Shown in pieces: positions 6,201 to 12,528 of a stretch of 12,528 bases of DNA (its first letter is position 1; every line of letters begins with the position of its first letter). The notes beneath the pieces are model-generated. The model was not told where the DNA came from, did no database searches, and worked only from the letters and a program-made list of their open reading frames with translations. Made by a program: the position numbers and the translations under genes. Source of the DNA: Nitrospirota bacterium. GTDB lineage: Bacteria > Nitrospirota_A > Leptospirillia > Leptospirillales > Leptospirillaceae. The DNA lies in NCBI GenBank assembly GCA_021802325.1, contig JAKAAM010000013.1:8203-20730 (forward strand). The letters run 5' to 3'.

Positions 6201-7574
6201 TCAAATGCCGGAGTCTTCCTGCTCCTTTCCGGCCCAGACAGGCGACAGGATCGAATCGACCATCCCGTGAATCAGCTTTTTATCTTTTGGACAGGCTGTT
6301 GACAGAACACCGCCCGTAATGACCTTGCTCCCTGTAACGAAAAAGTAGGGACAGACGCGCACGCGGTAACCCTCCTCACGCTCCTCATTTAACAGAACGT
6401 CAAACCCCGAAAGGGAAAGCACGCGGGTCGTACGAAAGGGCTGCAGCACGTAAGGCCCCGTGTTGAAGGACCCGAAGGCATTCTGCAACGCCTGACGCCA
6501 GGACTCCTCCGGAAGGTCGTGTCCAACAACGACCCCCCGGCTTCCCCATGCAAGAGGAGAGAAACCGGATGGCTTAATAATGAATCGGCGCTCTTTCTGA
6601 GTCAACTCGGAAAGTCCTGAAAAATCTCTCAGGGACCGGTCTCCCACCGGAATCGGTGGGGTCAGCGCGGCGGAAAAAGGGATCGGGGATGGATCAAGAA
6701 TCCATGTTTGCGGAATGAGTCGATCCAGAAGCTCGACGGAATCCGGAGGCATTTCTCGAACCCAGAACGAACGGAGTTCGGGGTGATGCCAAAGGGCCAT
6801 CCCCGCTTTTTCCTCGAGCCATGGTTTGATGGGAGGAGTGATCTTCACTTTTCCACCTTTGGCGAAATAAAGCATCATTTCGGCCTTGGGTATGTTGGGA
6901 AGATCGAAAAGTTCAAAAAACCGGTAAAGAATGTTCAGCCTCACCGGTCCATTTTTTGAATGAATAAAAAGGCCGTCCTCGTCGAAATGCAAATCCCGCG
7001 GATGAATGCAGACTGCCGGGAAATGGGCCCTTGAAAGACTGCTGGCCAGGAGCCGCATTTCCCCCCTGTATTCTTCGGACTCGTCCGAAACGACGATCCC
7101 CAGACTGGGGTCCCTCTCCTGAGCCCGGATCATGGCGGCAAAACCTTCGAGAATCCCCTCCGGTCCCCCGATCATGCCTCCCTGTCCTCTGTCCCGATAG
7201 ATCCGCGAAAGGGCCAGCAGAAGGCCGGGCCCCCCTGGGACCGAATCCATTTCCGTCAGAACCGGTCCATCCGGCGTAAGCAGAAGATCCGGCCTGAGAA
7301 CGCGTGGAAGATCCTGTCGGAACTTTTTGGCAAGGCCAAATGCGAGAAGGTCGGCAGGCTTTCCCCTATCCAGGGTGTACCTTACGAAATCACGCGCGTG
7401 TGAGGGCTCCCTGTAGATCAGATCCAAAGCCCGGTAAAAGGAGTACAGCGCGATGCCGAGGCGGTCCAGGAAATCCGCATCGACCCCTGGCAGGTACACG
7501 GGGGCGGTGGAGACTCTGAAGGGTCTTTCAAAAAGCCCTTGAGCCTTCAGCGTGTAGAGAAAATTCCTAGACAA
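6201..7574 (-). CDS. Circularly permuted ATP-grasp-like protein, function unknown
   Basis: A 457-residue soluble protein I do not recognise as a named enzyme. Its layout resembles circularly permuted ATP-grasp and glutathionylspermidine-synthase-like ligases. RPDLLLTPDGPVLTEMDSVP with PGGPG (94-117) looks like the metal/substrate segment (E.N/D.S.PGG). IVVSDESEEYRGEMRLLAS (160-178), then RDLHFDEDGL (193-202) and VRLNILYRFFELFDL (211-225) match the usual order of that fold. FIIKPSGFSPLAWGSRGVVV (331-350) resembles the nucleotide-binding KP..G..G.GV segment. YVLQPF follows at 375-380. ATP-grasp enzymes typically join a carboxylate to an amine through an acyl-phosphate. It is first in the minus-strand group and directly precedes kamA, suggesting a linked pathway. 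TTG 7574 is chosen because GGAGG lies 5 nt upstream; no ATG in frame is near. The fold is likely; the substrate is unknown. Confidence 0.68.
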   Translation of the reverse strand: MSRNFLYTLKAQGLFERPFRVSTAPVYLPGVDADFLDRLGIALYSFYRALDLIYREPSHARDFVRYTLDRGKPADLLAFGLAKKFRQDLPRVLRPDLLLTPDGPVLTEMDSVPGGPGLLLALSRIYRDRGQGGMIGGPEGILEGFAAMIRAQERDPSLGIVVSDESEEYRGEMRLLASSLSRAHFPAVCIHPRDLHFDEDGLFIHSKNGPVRLNILYRFFELFDLPNIPKAEMMLYFAKGGKVKITPPIKPWLEEKAGMALWHHPELRSFWVREMPPDSVELLDRLIPQTWILDPSPIPFSAALTPPIPVGDRSLRDFSGLSELTQKERRFIIKPSGFSPLAWGSRGVVVGHDLPEESWRQALQNAFGSFNTGPYVLQPFRTTRVLSLSGFDVLLNEEREEGYRVRVCPYFFVTGSKVITGGVLSTACPKDKKLIHGMVDSILSPVWAGKEQEDSGI

Positions 7575-7618
7575 GACATCCTCCAGCGAGTGGGGGGGAA
7601 AATGCCCGAAAGCGAAAA

Positions 7619-7630
7619 GGGGTCGACCCC
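7619..7630. repeat. 12-bp perfect palindrome in the divergent control region
   Basis: GGGGTCGACCCC is self-complementary. On the minus strand it is followed by TTTT, so it could act as a weak attenuator in the leader of the ATP-grasp gene; as DNA it could be an operator. It lies 10 bp before the candidate -35 of the hemX promoter. The palindrome is seen directly; a role is inferred. Confidence 0.35.
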
Positions 7631-7639
7631 GCTTGGCTT

Positions 7640-7669
7640 TTGGCCCTGACCCAGCCTCTGTGATAGAAT
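7640..7669 (+). promoter_or_regulatory. Candidate promoter of the hem operon
   Basis: TTGGCC (7640-7645) and TAGAAT (7664-7669) are 18 nt apart; the -10 matches consensus at 5/6. The predicted start near 7676 leaves a long leader of about 150 nt before hemX, which ends in a hairpin over the ribosome-binding site. Confidence 0.38.
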
Positions 7670-7829
7670 GAACAACAGCATCATTAGCGGGACGCAGAAC
7701 CTTATGGTTATCATATCAGAACGATTGGCCTCCATGCTCCTCCAACCCCAAAATACGACCTCCGGAACCGGAAGACCAGAGACTGGAAGAGGGACACCGG
7801 TCCCTCCTGTCCGGAGGGAGTCCAGATGA
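7668..7829 (+). CDS. Possible 53-codon small ORF ending on the hemX start
   Basis: ATG 7668 opens a 53-residue frame (starting MNNSIISGTQNLMVIISERL, ending RRESR) whose TGA (7827-7829) overlaps the hemX ATG as ATGA. In-frame internal ATGs are at 7704 and 7734. No Shine-Dalgarno precedes 7668, and the proposed -10 box overlaps this ATG, so translation would more likely start at an internal ATG. I do not recognise the peptide. It may be chance, but the exact ATGA junction would allow coupled opening of the hemX ribosome-binding hairpin. Confidence 0.2.
   Translation: MNNSIISGTQNLMVIISERLASMLLQPQNTTSGTGRPETGRGTPVPPVRRESR
7710..7718 (-). promoter_or_regulatory. Candidate extended -10 promoter for the ATP-grasp/kamA/bluB/dcd group
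   Basis: Minus-strand TGATATGAT (7718-7710) is an extended -10 element (TG-N-TATGAT, 5/6 in the hexamer). I find no convincing -35. A start near 7703 would give a leader of about 130 nt and would overlap the opposing hem promoter transcript by about 30 bp. Confidence 0.27.
7801..7819 (+). promoter_or_regulatory. Hairpin sequestering the hemX ribosome-binding site
   Basis: TCCCTCC (7801-7807) pairs perfectly with GGAGGGA (7813-7819) around a 5-nt TGTCC loop. The 3' arm is the Shine-Dalgarno of hemX, whose ATG is at 7826. In RNA the stem would hide the ribosome-binding site, implying control of translation entry into the hem operon by a ligand, a protein, temperature or upstream translation. 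The pairing is seen directly; regulation is inferred. Confidence 0.5.
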
Positions 7830-8674
7830 AGATTTCACCGCTCGAACTTTTGCTCCTCGAATTGGCCAGCGGTTTTTACCTGGGGGCGTTTCTCCTCTAC
7901 CTTTCGGAAATTCTTCTCCCCCGTCCCACGCGTGTTCCCTGGGCCCCGGTCACTGCGGGAGTCGGAGGAGTTCTCTTCCAATCGCTGGCTATTTTCATCC
8001 GATTCGGCTTCCAGGGCCATGTCGCCCTTCTCTCCCTGCGCGAGGCCCTTTCTTTCTTTTCCTGGTCGCTCGTCCTCGCCTTCCTCTATCTCGAGCATCA
8101 GAAAAAGGCCCGGATCCTCGGCCTCTTCATTTTTGCCATCGCCTTCCTCTCCACGCTCATGGTCATCGGGATCTCCTTTCATTCTCCGCTTTTCACAACA
8201 TCGGCTCCCATCGGCTTTTTCCTCTCCCTCCACACAATCCTGATCGATCTGGGGCTCGCATCCGCCGCACTCTCCTTCATCGTCGCGCTCCTTTACCTCC
8301 TTCTGGACTTTTTTTTGCGACGAAAGATCTTCAATCGTTTTTTCAGCCGGATTCCCTCCCTGGAGACGCTCGACCAACTCAACACGAACTTCAGCGGTCT
8401 CGGTTTTGTTTTCTTGACCACCGGGCTGATTTTTGCCATGATCTGGTCATGGAAAAAATTCGGGACGACCATTCCACACGCTTCGCAGGGAAGAATCGCT
8501 TTTCTGGGAGCCTTTCTGGTCTGGATCGCCTATGCGGCAACGGTGCTTCTCCGGTGGAGCCGACGTTTCCGGGGAAAGCAGGCCGCATACCTCTCCATTT
8601 CGGGCTTTCTGATATTCGCGGCGACAATGGTCGCGCTGGCCGTTTTTTCTAAGGGTTCGCACTTCTTACTGTAG
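7826..8674 (+). CDS. hemX: HemX-like / CcsA-family (cytochrome c assembly fold) membrane protein
   Basis: A 282-residue inner-membrane protein with about eight hydrophobic segments (near 6-30, 42-62, 74-91, 97-118, 131-164, 189-209, 222-244 and 252-274). The pattern fits the CcsA/CcmC/HemX superfamily, with a histidine in the SLHTILIDLG segment (H135). The tryptophan-rich haem-handling motif of true CcsA and CcmC (WGxxWxWD) is not visible, which favours HemX. In Bacillus, HemX is encoded next to hemA and lowers the amount of HemA; the same role is plausible here because hemA follows after 52 bp. The ATG start has a strong GGAGGGAG 6 nt upstream. The context makes the call better than sequence alone; a cytochrome c biogenesis role remains possible. 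Confidence 0.75.
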   Translation: MKISPLELLLLELASGFYLGAFLLYLSEILLPRPTRVPWAPVTAGVGGVLFQSLAIFIRFGFQGHVALLSLREALSFFSWSLVLAFLYLEHQKKARILGLFIFAIAFLSTLMVIGISFHSPLFTTSAPIGFFLSLHTILIDLGLASAALSFIVALLYLLLDFFLRRKIFNRFFSRIPSLETLDQLNTNFSGLGFVFLTTGLIFAMIWSWKKFGTTIPHASQGRIAFLGAFLVWIAYAATVLLRWSRRFRGKQAAYLSISGFLIFAATMVALAVFSKGSHFLL

Positions 8675-8706
8675 GCGGTTTCTGTCCGTCTCGGGAGGAG
8701 CACCGG

Positions 8707-8730
8707 GTGACTGCAGAGGCGAAACAGTGA
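8707..8730 (+). CDS. Possible 7-codon minicistron overlapping the hemA start
   Basis: GTG 8707 follows a strong Shine-Dalgarno (GGGAGGAG, 8693-8700) by 6 nt and reads MTAEAKQ. It stops at TGA 8728-8730, which overlaps the hemA GTG (8727-8729). The strong ribosome site has no other start codon within reach, since the hemA frame has no start there. A leader-peptide or coupling role is inferred; it may instead be a ribosome standby site for hemA. Confidence 0.3.
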   Translation: MTAEAKQ

Positions 8731-10106
8731 TCAAGATTACCCTCGCAGGGGTCAACCACAAGACGGCTCCGGTCGATGTCAGAGAAAAGATCGCCTATCC
8801 GAAGGACCATTTGTCTCCGGCGGTTCGTCTCCTTTCCCGCGAAGAAAATGTTCTCGAATGTCTCCTTCTTTCGACCTGCAATCGGGTCGAGATCCTGACG
8901 ATCACCTCAAACCTCCATCCGGACCCGGAATTCTTTACCCGCTTTCTGGCGAGAACCCATCCGGCCCTCGCATCGATCCCGCTCAGACCCCATCTTTACT
9001 ACAAAACGGATAGCGAAGCCGTCGAGCATCTGTTTGAAGTGACGGCAAGCCTCGACTCCATGATTGTCGGAGAACCTCAGATCACCGGACAGGTCAAGGA
9101 AGCTTTTGAAATCTGCCGGCAGGAAAACACCATCGGCCCTTACCTGAGCCAGATTTTCCAAAGATCGGTCAGCACGGCAAAACGGGTTCGCTCCGAGACG
9201 GCGATCAGCCATCTTCCCGTTTCGATCAGCTATGCCGCCTGCCAGCTGGCCCGAAAAATCTTTCAGGACATGTCGAACAAATCCGTTCTTCTTCTCGGTG
9301 GCGGAGAAATGGCCCAGCTGACAGCCCGCCACATGAAGAAAATGGGAGTCCGTTCCTTGACCGTAATGACGCGAGATCCCGAAAAAGGCAAACTCCTGGC
9401 CGCGGAATACGAAGCGGCCTATGCTTCCATGGACACCCTCGAAGGGACCATGGCCGATGCGGACATGGTCGTTTGCTCGACAGGGGCGGAAACCTATCTC
9501 CTCACAGTTCCTATCATGGAAAAAGCCATGGAACGCCGAGGCTACCGGCCGCTCTTCCTGATCGACATCGCCGTTCCTCGCAATATCGATCCCGACATTT
9601 CCAGACTCGCAAACACCTTTCTCTATAATATCGACGATCTGAAGTCGGTGGTGGAGGCCAATCAGAAGGAACGGGAGATGGAGTCCTACGCCGCTCGGGA
9701 AATCGTCCGGCAGGAACTCGCCCAGTTCCAGAAGTGGCGCTCGGAACGCTCGGCCGTTCCCCTCATCCAGGCTCTCAGACGCCACACAGAGAAGCTCCAG
9801 CAGTCCGAGCTGGACCGATTTTCGAGAACCCTCGACAGCCTGCCTGAGGAGGCGAGAAAACAGGTCGTCATTCTGGCCCAGTCCCTCGTCAACAAAATGC
9901 TTCATCCCACTTATCAGACGCTTCGGAACTCATCGAATCTGGAAGAGGCATGGGAGTGGATCTCCCGCTGCTACGGACTTTCTCCGGAACTTCCGACCCA
10001 GGAGTCCCCCCTCCAAAGAGAAGACTCCTCTCCACTGGAAAAACAATCTTCCGTTCTTGAGTCCCCCCAATCCAACTTCCCCATCCCTGGCGAACAGTCT
10101 TGCTAA
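8727..10106 (+). CDS. hemA: Glutamyl-tRNA reductase
   Basis: A 459-residue enzyme that reduces glutamyl-tRNA(Glu) with NADPH to glutamate-1-semialdehyde, the first committed step of C5 tetrapyrrole synthesis. Visible features are GVNHKTAPVDVREK (8-21), the catalytic cysteine in LLSTCNRVEIL (C51), AVEHLFEVTASLDSMIVGEP (98-117) with GQVKEAF after it, the dinucleotide-binding LLLGGGEMAQ (188-197), and a C-terminal helical dimerisation region with AQSLVNKMLHPTY. The length is slightly above the usual 410-440 because of a Pro/Ser/Glu-rich tail of about 45 residues. Start is GTG 8727 (MIKITLAGVNHK), with AGAGG 7 nt upstream; no alternative start exists upstream in frame. It overlaps hemC by 7 nt. 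HemA is often feedback-regulated by haem, and HemX upstream fits that. Confidence 0.97.
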   Translation: MIKITLAGVNHKTAPVDVREKIAYPKDHLSPAVRLLSREENVLECLLLSTCNRVEILTITSNLHPDPEFFTRFLARTHPALASIPLRPHLYYKTDSEAVEHLFEVTASLDSMIVGEPQITGQVKEAFEICRQENTIGPYLSQIFQRSVSTAKRVRSETAISHLPVSISYAACQLARKIFQDMSNKSVLLLGGGEMAQLTARHMKKMGVRSLTVMTRDPEKGKLLAAEYEAAYASMDTLEGTMADADMVVCSTGAETYLLTVPIMEKAMERRGYRPLFLIDIAVPRNIDPDISRLANTFLYNIDDLKSVVEANQKEREMESYAAREIVRQELAQFQKWRSERSAVPLIQALRRHTEKLQQSELDRFSRTLDSLPEEARKQVVILAQSLVNKMLHPTYQTLRNSSNLEEAWEWISRCYGLSPELPTQESPLQREDSSPLEKQSSVLESPQSNFPIPGEQSC

Positions 10107-11047
10107 AAGAACCCGAATCACCACAATCTCCTGTACGAATCGGCACCCGGGGTTCCGAGCTGGCCCTCTGGCAGGCCCGTCATGTGGCCGAACAGATCGA
10201 AAAAATCTCCGGACTTGCGACAGAGCTAAAGATCATAAAGACCACAGGAGACATGATTCTTTCGGTCCCCCTCTCCCAGGTCGGGGGCAAGGGTCTGTTC
10301 GTGAAAGAAATTGAAGACGCTCTTCTAGAAGGCTCCATCGATCTGGCCGTTCACAGCATGAAGGATGTTCCCGCCTTTCTTCCCGAAGGACTGGTTCTCG
10401 GTGCCATCCTTTCAAGGGAAGATCCCCGTGACGCCTTCGTGTCCGTCCATCATCCCTCACTGGAATCCCTCCCTTCAGGAGCCCGCGTCGGGACATCGTC
10501 GCTGCGCCGCATCGCCCAGCTTCGCCATTTCCGCTCCGACCTGGAGTTCATTTCCCTCCGGGGAAATGTCGGAACCAGACTGAGAAAGCTTGATGAAGGA
10601 CAGGTGGATGCCATCATTCTCGCCGCGGCGGGATTGATCAGACTGGGGTACTCTGACAAGATCCGCCAGTACCTGCCGACCGGACTCTCCCTTCCGGCCG
10701 TGGGCCAGGGGGCGCTGGGGCTCGAATACCGGGAGAACGACCGAAGGATCGGAGCCCTCCTCTCCCGCATTTCGGATCGGGAGACGACGCTCTGCGTTCA
10801 GGCGGAAAGAGGAGTGCTTTCGGCCTTGAATGGAGGCTGCCAGCTTCCACTCGCGGCACATGGCCGCCTTTTTCCGGACGGTCGGCTGGAAATCGTCGCC
10901 AGGGTTCTCGACCCTGCCGGCACGACCCTTCTCGAGGAATCCATCACCGGCGAGGCCCTTCGCGCGGAAGACCTGGGGAGGGAAGCGGGAAAAAGGCTTC
11001 TTGACCGGGGAGGCAAGGCCTTGCTGGATGCCGTGATGCCCCACTGA
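10100..11047 (+). CDS. hemC: Hydroxymethylbilane synthase (porphobilinogen deaminase)
   Basis: A 315-residue cytoplasmic enzyme that joins four porphobilinogen units into hydroxymethylbilane. Motifs in order: RIGTRGSELALWQA (13-26), VGGKGLFVKEIEDALL (61-76), HSMKDVP (85-91) with the catalytic aspartate at 89, VGTSSLRRIAQL (130-141), LRGNVGTRLRKL (153-164), and NGGCQLPLAAHG (244-255), where C247 anchors the dipyrromethane cofactor. The length is normal. The likely start is TTG 10100, overlapping the end of hemA by 7 nt with only weak Shine-Dalgarno character (TGGCG), so it probably depends on hemA translation. The next gene, cobA-hemD, uses its product. Confidence 0.97.
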   Translation: MLKEPESPQSPVRIGTRGSELALWQARHVAEQIEKISGLATELKIIKTTGDMILSVPLSQVGGKGLFVKEIEDALLEGSIDLAVHSMKDVPAFLPEGLVLGAILSREDPRDAFVSVHHPSLESLPSGARVGTSSLRRIAQLRHFRSDLEFISLRGNVGTRLRKLDEGQVDAIILAAAGLIRLGYSDKIRQYLPTGLSLPAVGQGALGLEYRENDRRIGALLSRISDRETTLCVQAERGVLSALNGGCQLPLAAHGRLFPDGRLEIVARVLDPAGTTLLEESITGEALRAEDLGREAGKRLLDRGGKALLDAVMPH

Positions 11048-11072
11048 GGTCCCCGTTGAAACCCGCTCTCTC

Positions 11073-11101
11073 TTGAAGACCTGAAAGTCCTCCCTCATAA
11101 T
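11073..11101 (+). promoter_or_regulatory. Candidate internal promoter for cobA-hemD
   Basis: TTGAAG (11073-11078) and CATAAT (11096-11101) are exactly 17 nt apart, matching consensus at 4/6 and 5/6. They lie in the 121-bp gap after hemC. The predicted start near 11108 gives a leader of about 60 nt to GTG 11169. That leader contains a 6-bp hairpin (TCCAGG, 8-nt loop, CCTGGA; 11129-11148) directly before the ribosome site. Confidence 0.4.
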
Positions 11102-11168
11102 GGAAAAATCACTAAACCCAAAAGACTTTCCAGGCTCCACACCCTGGATCTGCGAGGAGTTCAACACC

Positions 11169-12528
11169 GTGCCCCGCGAATCACTGAACGAACAATTTGC
11201 CAAGAGGCTCCCACGCGTCCATCTGGTCGGAGCGGGACCGGGAGATCCAGGTCTGATTTCGAGGAAAGGGGCCCATCTTCTCGCAACGGCAGATGTGGTC
11301 CTCTATGACCATCTCGTCTCCCTCGACCTTCTTGATCTCGCCCCCCCGCATGCATTGAGGATCGACGTTGGAAAGGTCAGAAATCACCCCCGCATGTCCC
11401 AGGGGGAAATCGAAGCCACCATGATCGATCACGCCCGCAAGGGTCAAACGGTGGTCCGTCTCAAGGGAGGGGACCCCTTTGTCTTCGGACGGGGTGGCGA
11501 GGAGGCTCAGGCGCTCAGGAAAGCCGGGATTCCCTTTTCCGTGGTTCCCGGAGTTTCCTCCACCATAGCCGTTCCGGCCTACTCCGGAGTGCCGGTCACT
11601 CACAGAGATCACAACTCGAGGCTTGTCATCCTGACCGCCCATGACAACCCTTCGGAATGGAACGACCTGGATCTCCTCGCCCTGACAAGACCCAACCAGA
11701 CGATCGTGGTCCTGATGGGCGTCATGTACATGAAGGAGCTTTCGAAAAGACTTCTTCAGGCAGGTCTCCCACCAGGGACTCCTGTCCTTTTGGCCCGATG
11801 GGGAACGACTCCGGATCAGGAGTCGTTTGAAACAAGCCTTGGAGACCTCTCCAGTTTTCTCGACAGAAACCCGCTGACCCCGCCGGTCACCCTTCTGATC
11901 GGCGGGGTGGTCTCTCTTCGCTCCGAGATAGACTGGGTCCACCGCCTTCCCCTTTTCGGAAAGCGGATCCTCCTGACCCGGGAACGGGAAACCGCAACCG
12001 AACTGACCACCATGCTGGAATCGCTGGGGGCAACGGTCATCTCCTGTCCGACCATCTCGGTGGTCCCGGAGACAACGGGAAACTCTGACGCGGCCTTTTC
12101 GGATCTCCCCCATTTTTCATGGCTCGTTTTCCTGAGCCCAAACGGTGTGCGTCATTTTTTTCGAAAGCTCTACGAAAAAAAATTGGACATTCGACGCCTC
12201 TCGGGGATGCGGATCCTTTCCATGGGACCCGCGACCACAGAGGCCCTTGGATACTTCGGCCTCTTTCCGGACGCCGTCCCGGTCCAGTCCCATGGTCCGG
12301 GGGTTATCGAGGCTTTCGCCTCCCTTCCCGGCCCTCATACCGAAAGAGTGCTTCTCGTCAGGGGAGACAGGGGATCAGGGCTGATCCCGGAAGGGCTCAA
12401 AAAACTGGGGTACACCGTGGAGACAATCGGAGTTTACGAAAATCACCTCCCGTCCCTTCCCGAATACAAACGGGAACGCTTGGAATCCCTTCTGGAACAG
12501 GGTGCGATCGATCTCGCCATCTATTACA
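11169..12528 (+). CDS. cobA/hemD: Fused uroporphyrinogen-III C-methyltransferase / uroporphyrinogen-III synthase (partial, 3' end missing)
   Basis: The frame runs open to the window end (453 codons and one base). The CobA (SUMT) domain spans about 16-258: VHLVGAGPGDPG (17-28), VVLYDHLVS (43-51), VRLKGGDPFVFGRGGEE (96-112), VVPGVSSTIAVPAYSGVPVTHR (125-146, the core of SAM binding), and TPPVTLLIG (237-245). It would methylate uroporphyrinogen III to precorrin-2 for sirohaem and cobalamin. The HemD domain begins near 263 (GKRILLTRE), with LSPNGVRHFF (322-331), SMGPATTEAL (351-360) and VLLVRGDRG (394-402), and closes hydroxymethylbilane to uroporphyrinogen III. The fusion channels HemC product into both reactions. 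Start GTG 11169 is preferred: GAGGAG lies 9 nt upstream, and an in-frame ATG at 11100 lacks a ribosome site and overlaps the candidate -10 box. Using the ATG would add 23 residues. Confidence 0.93.
   Translation, partial: MPRESLNEQFAKRLPRVHLVGAGPGDPGLISRKGAHLLATADVVLYDHLVSLDLLDLAPPHALRIDVGKVRNHPRMSQGEIEATMIDHARKGQTVVRLKGGDPFVFGRGGEEAQALRKAGIPFSVVPGVSSTIAVPAYSGVPVTHRDHNSRLVILTAHDNPSEWNDLDLLALTRPNQTIVVLMGVMYMKELSKRLLQAGLPPGTPVLLARWGTTPDQESFETSLGDLSSFLDRNPLTPPVTLLIGGVVSLRSEIDWVHRLPLFGKRILLTRERETATELTTMLESLGATVISCPTISVVPETTGNSDAAFSDLPHFSWLVFLSPNGVRHFFRKLYEKKLDIRRLSGMRILSMGPATTEALGYFGLFPDAVPVQSHGPGVIEAFASLPGPHTERVLLVRGDRGSGLIPEGLKKLGYTVETIGVYENHLPSLPEYKRERLESLLEQGAIDLAIYY

Noticed and set aside
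8907..9905. 332-residue open frame antisense to hemA
   Set aside because: It lies wholly opposite a highly conserved gene, its translation has no recognisable motif, and long antisense frames are common in GC-rich codon usage.
11100..11168. ATG 11100 as the start of cobA-hemD
   Set aside because: It has no ribosome-binding site and overlaps the candidate -10 box. The extra 23 residues precede the normal CobA start, and GTG 11169 has GAGGAG at a good distance.
11181..12113. 310-residue open frame antisense to cobA-hemD
   Set aside because: It is opposite a clearly conserved fusion enzyme and shows a low-complexity, charged translation with no domain.

Overview
The window looks like chromosomal DNA from a free-living, moderately GC-rich bacterium. 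My best guess is an acidophilic, iron-oxidising Leptospirillum-like member of Nitrospirota. The guess rests on a form IV RuBisCO-like protein of the kind known from acid-mine consortia, on the hemX-hemA-hemC-cobA/hemD cluster, and on an aerobic BluB gene. It comes from memory of gene content and was not checked by a search. I see no phage, IS, CRISPR or plasmid genes.

Left part (1-1470). A truncated minus-strand gene for an FNR-type flavin oxidoreductase diverges from a plus-strand RuBisCO-like protein (RLP). The intergenic gap holds a perfect 8+8 bp inverted repeat just downstream of a candidate promoter. The first 29 bases of the window are an exact inverted copy of a stretch inside the RLP gene (456-484), so the left edge may be a fold-back or chimeric join.

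Middle part (1510-7574), all on the minus strand. Read in the direction of transcription it holds: a circularly permuted ATP-grasp-like protein, a KamA-type lysine 2,3-aminomutase, BluB (the 5,6-dimethylbenzimidazole, or B12 lower-ligand, synthase), a two-domain dCTP deaminase, tRNA-Asn(GTT), and an MFS organic-acid-type symporter. KamA/BluB and BluB/Dcd overlap and are probably translationally coupled. The ATP-grasp/KamA pair is the most interesting functional hint: KamA would make beta-lysine, and the neighbour has the fold of an enzyme that could ligate it.

Right part (7575-12528), plus strand. A tetrapyrrole operon: a HemX-like membrane protein, HemA (glutamyl-tRNA reductase), HemC (hydroxymethylbilane synthase) and a CobA-HemD fusion (uroporphyrinogen-III methyltransferase plus synthase) cut by the window end. 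Together these take glutamyl-tRNA towards uroporphyrinogen III and precorrin-2. BluB supplies the lower ligand for the cobalamin branch of the same pathway. The control regions are unusual: a hairpin sequesters the hemX ribosome-binding site, a 7-codon minicistron with a strong Shine-Dalgarno overlaps the hemA start, and a candidate internal promoter precedes cobA-hemD.

Many genes here seem to start with TTG or GTG. No stretch over 300 bp lacks a gene. The largest gap, 7575-7825, is the divergent control region between the ATP-grasp and hemX genes.
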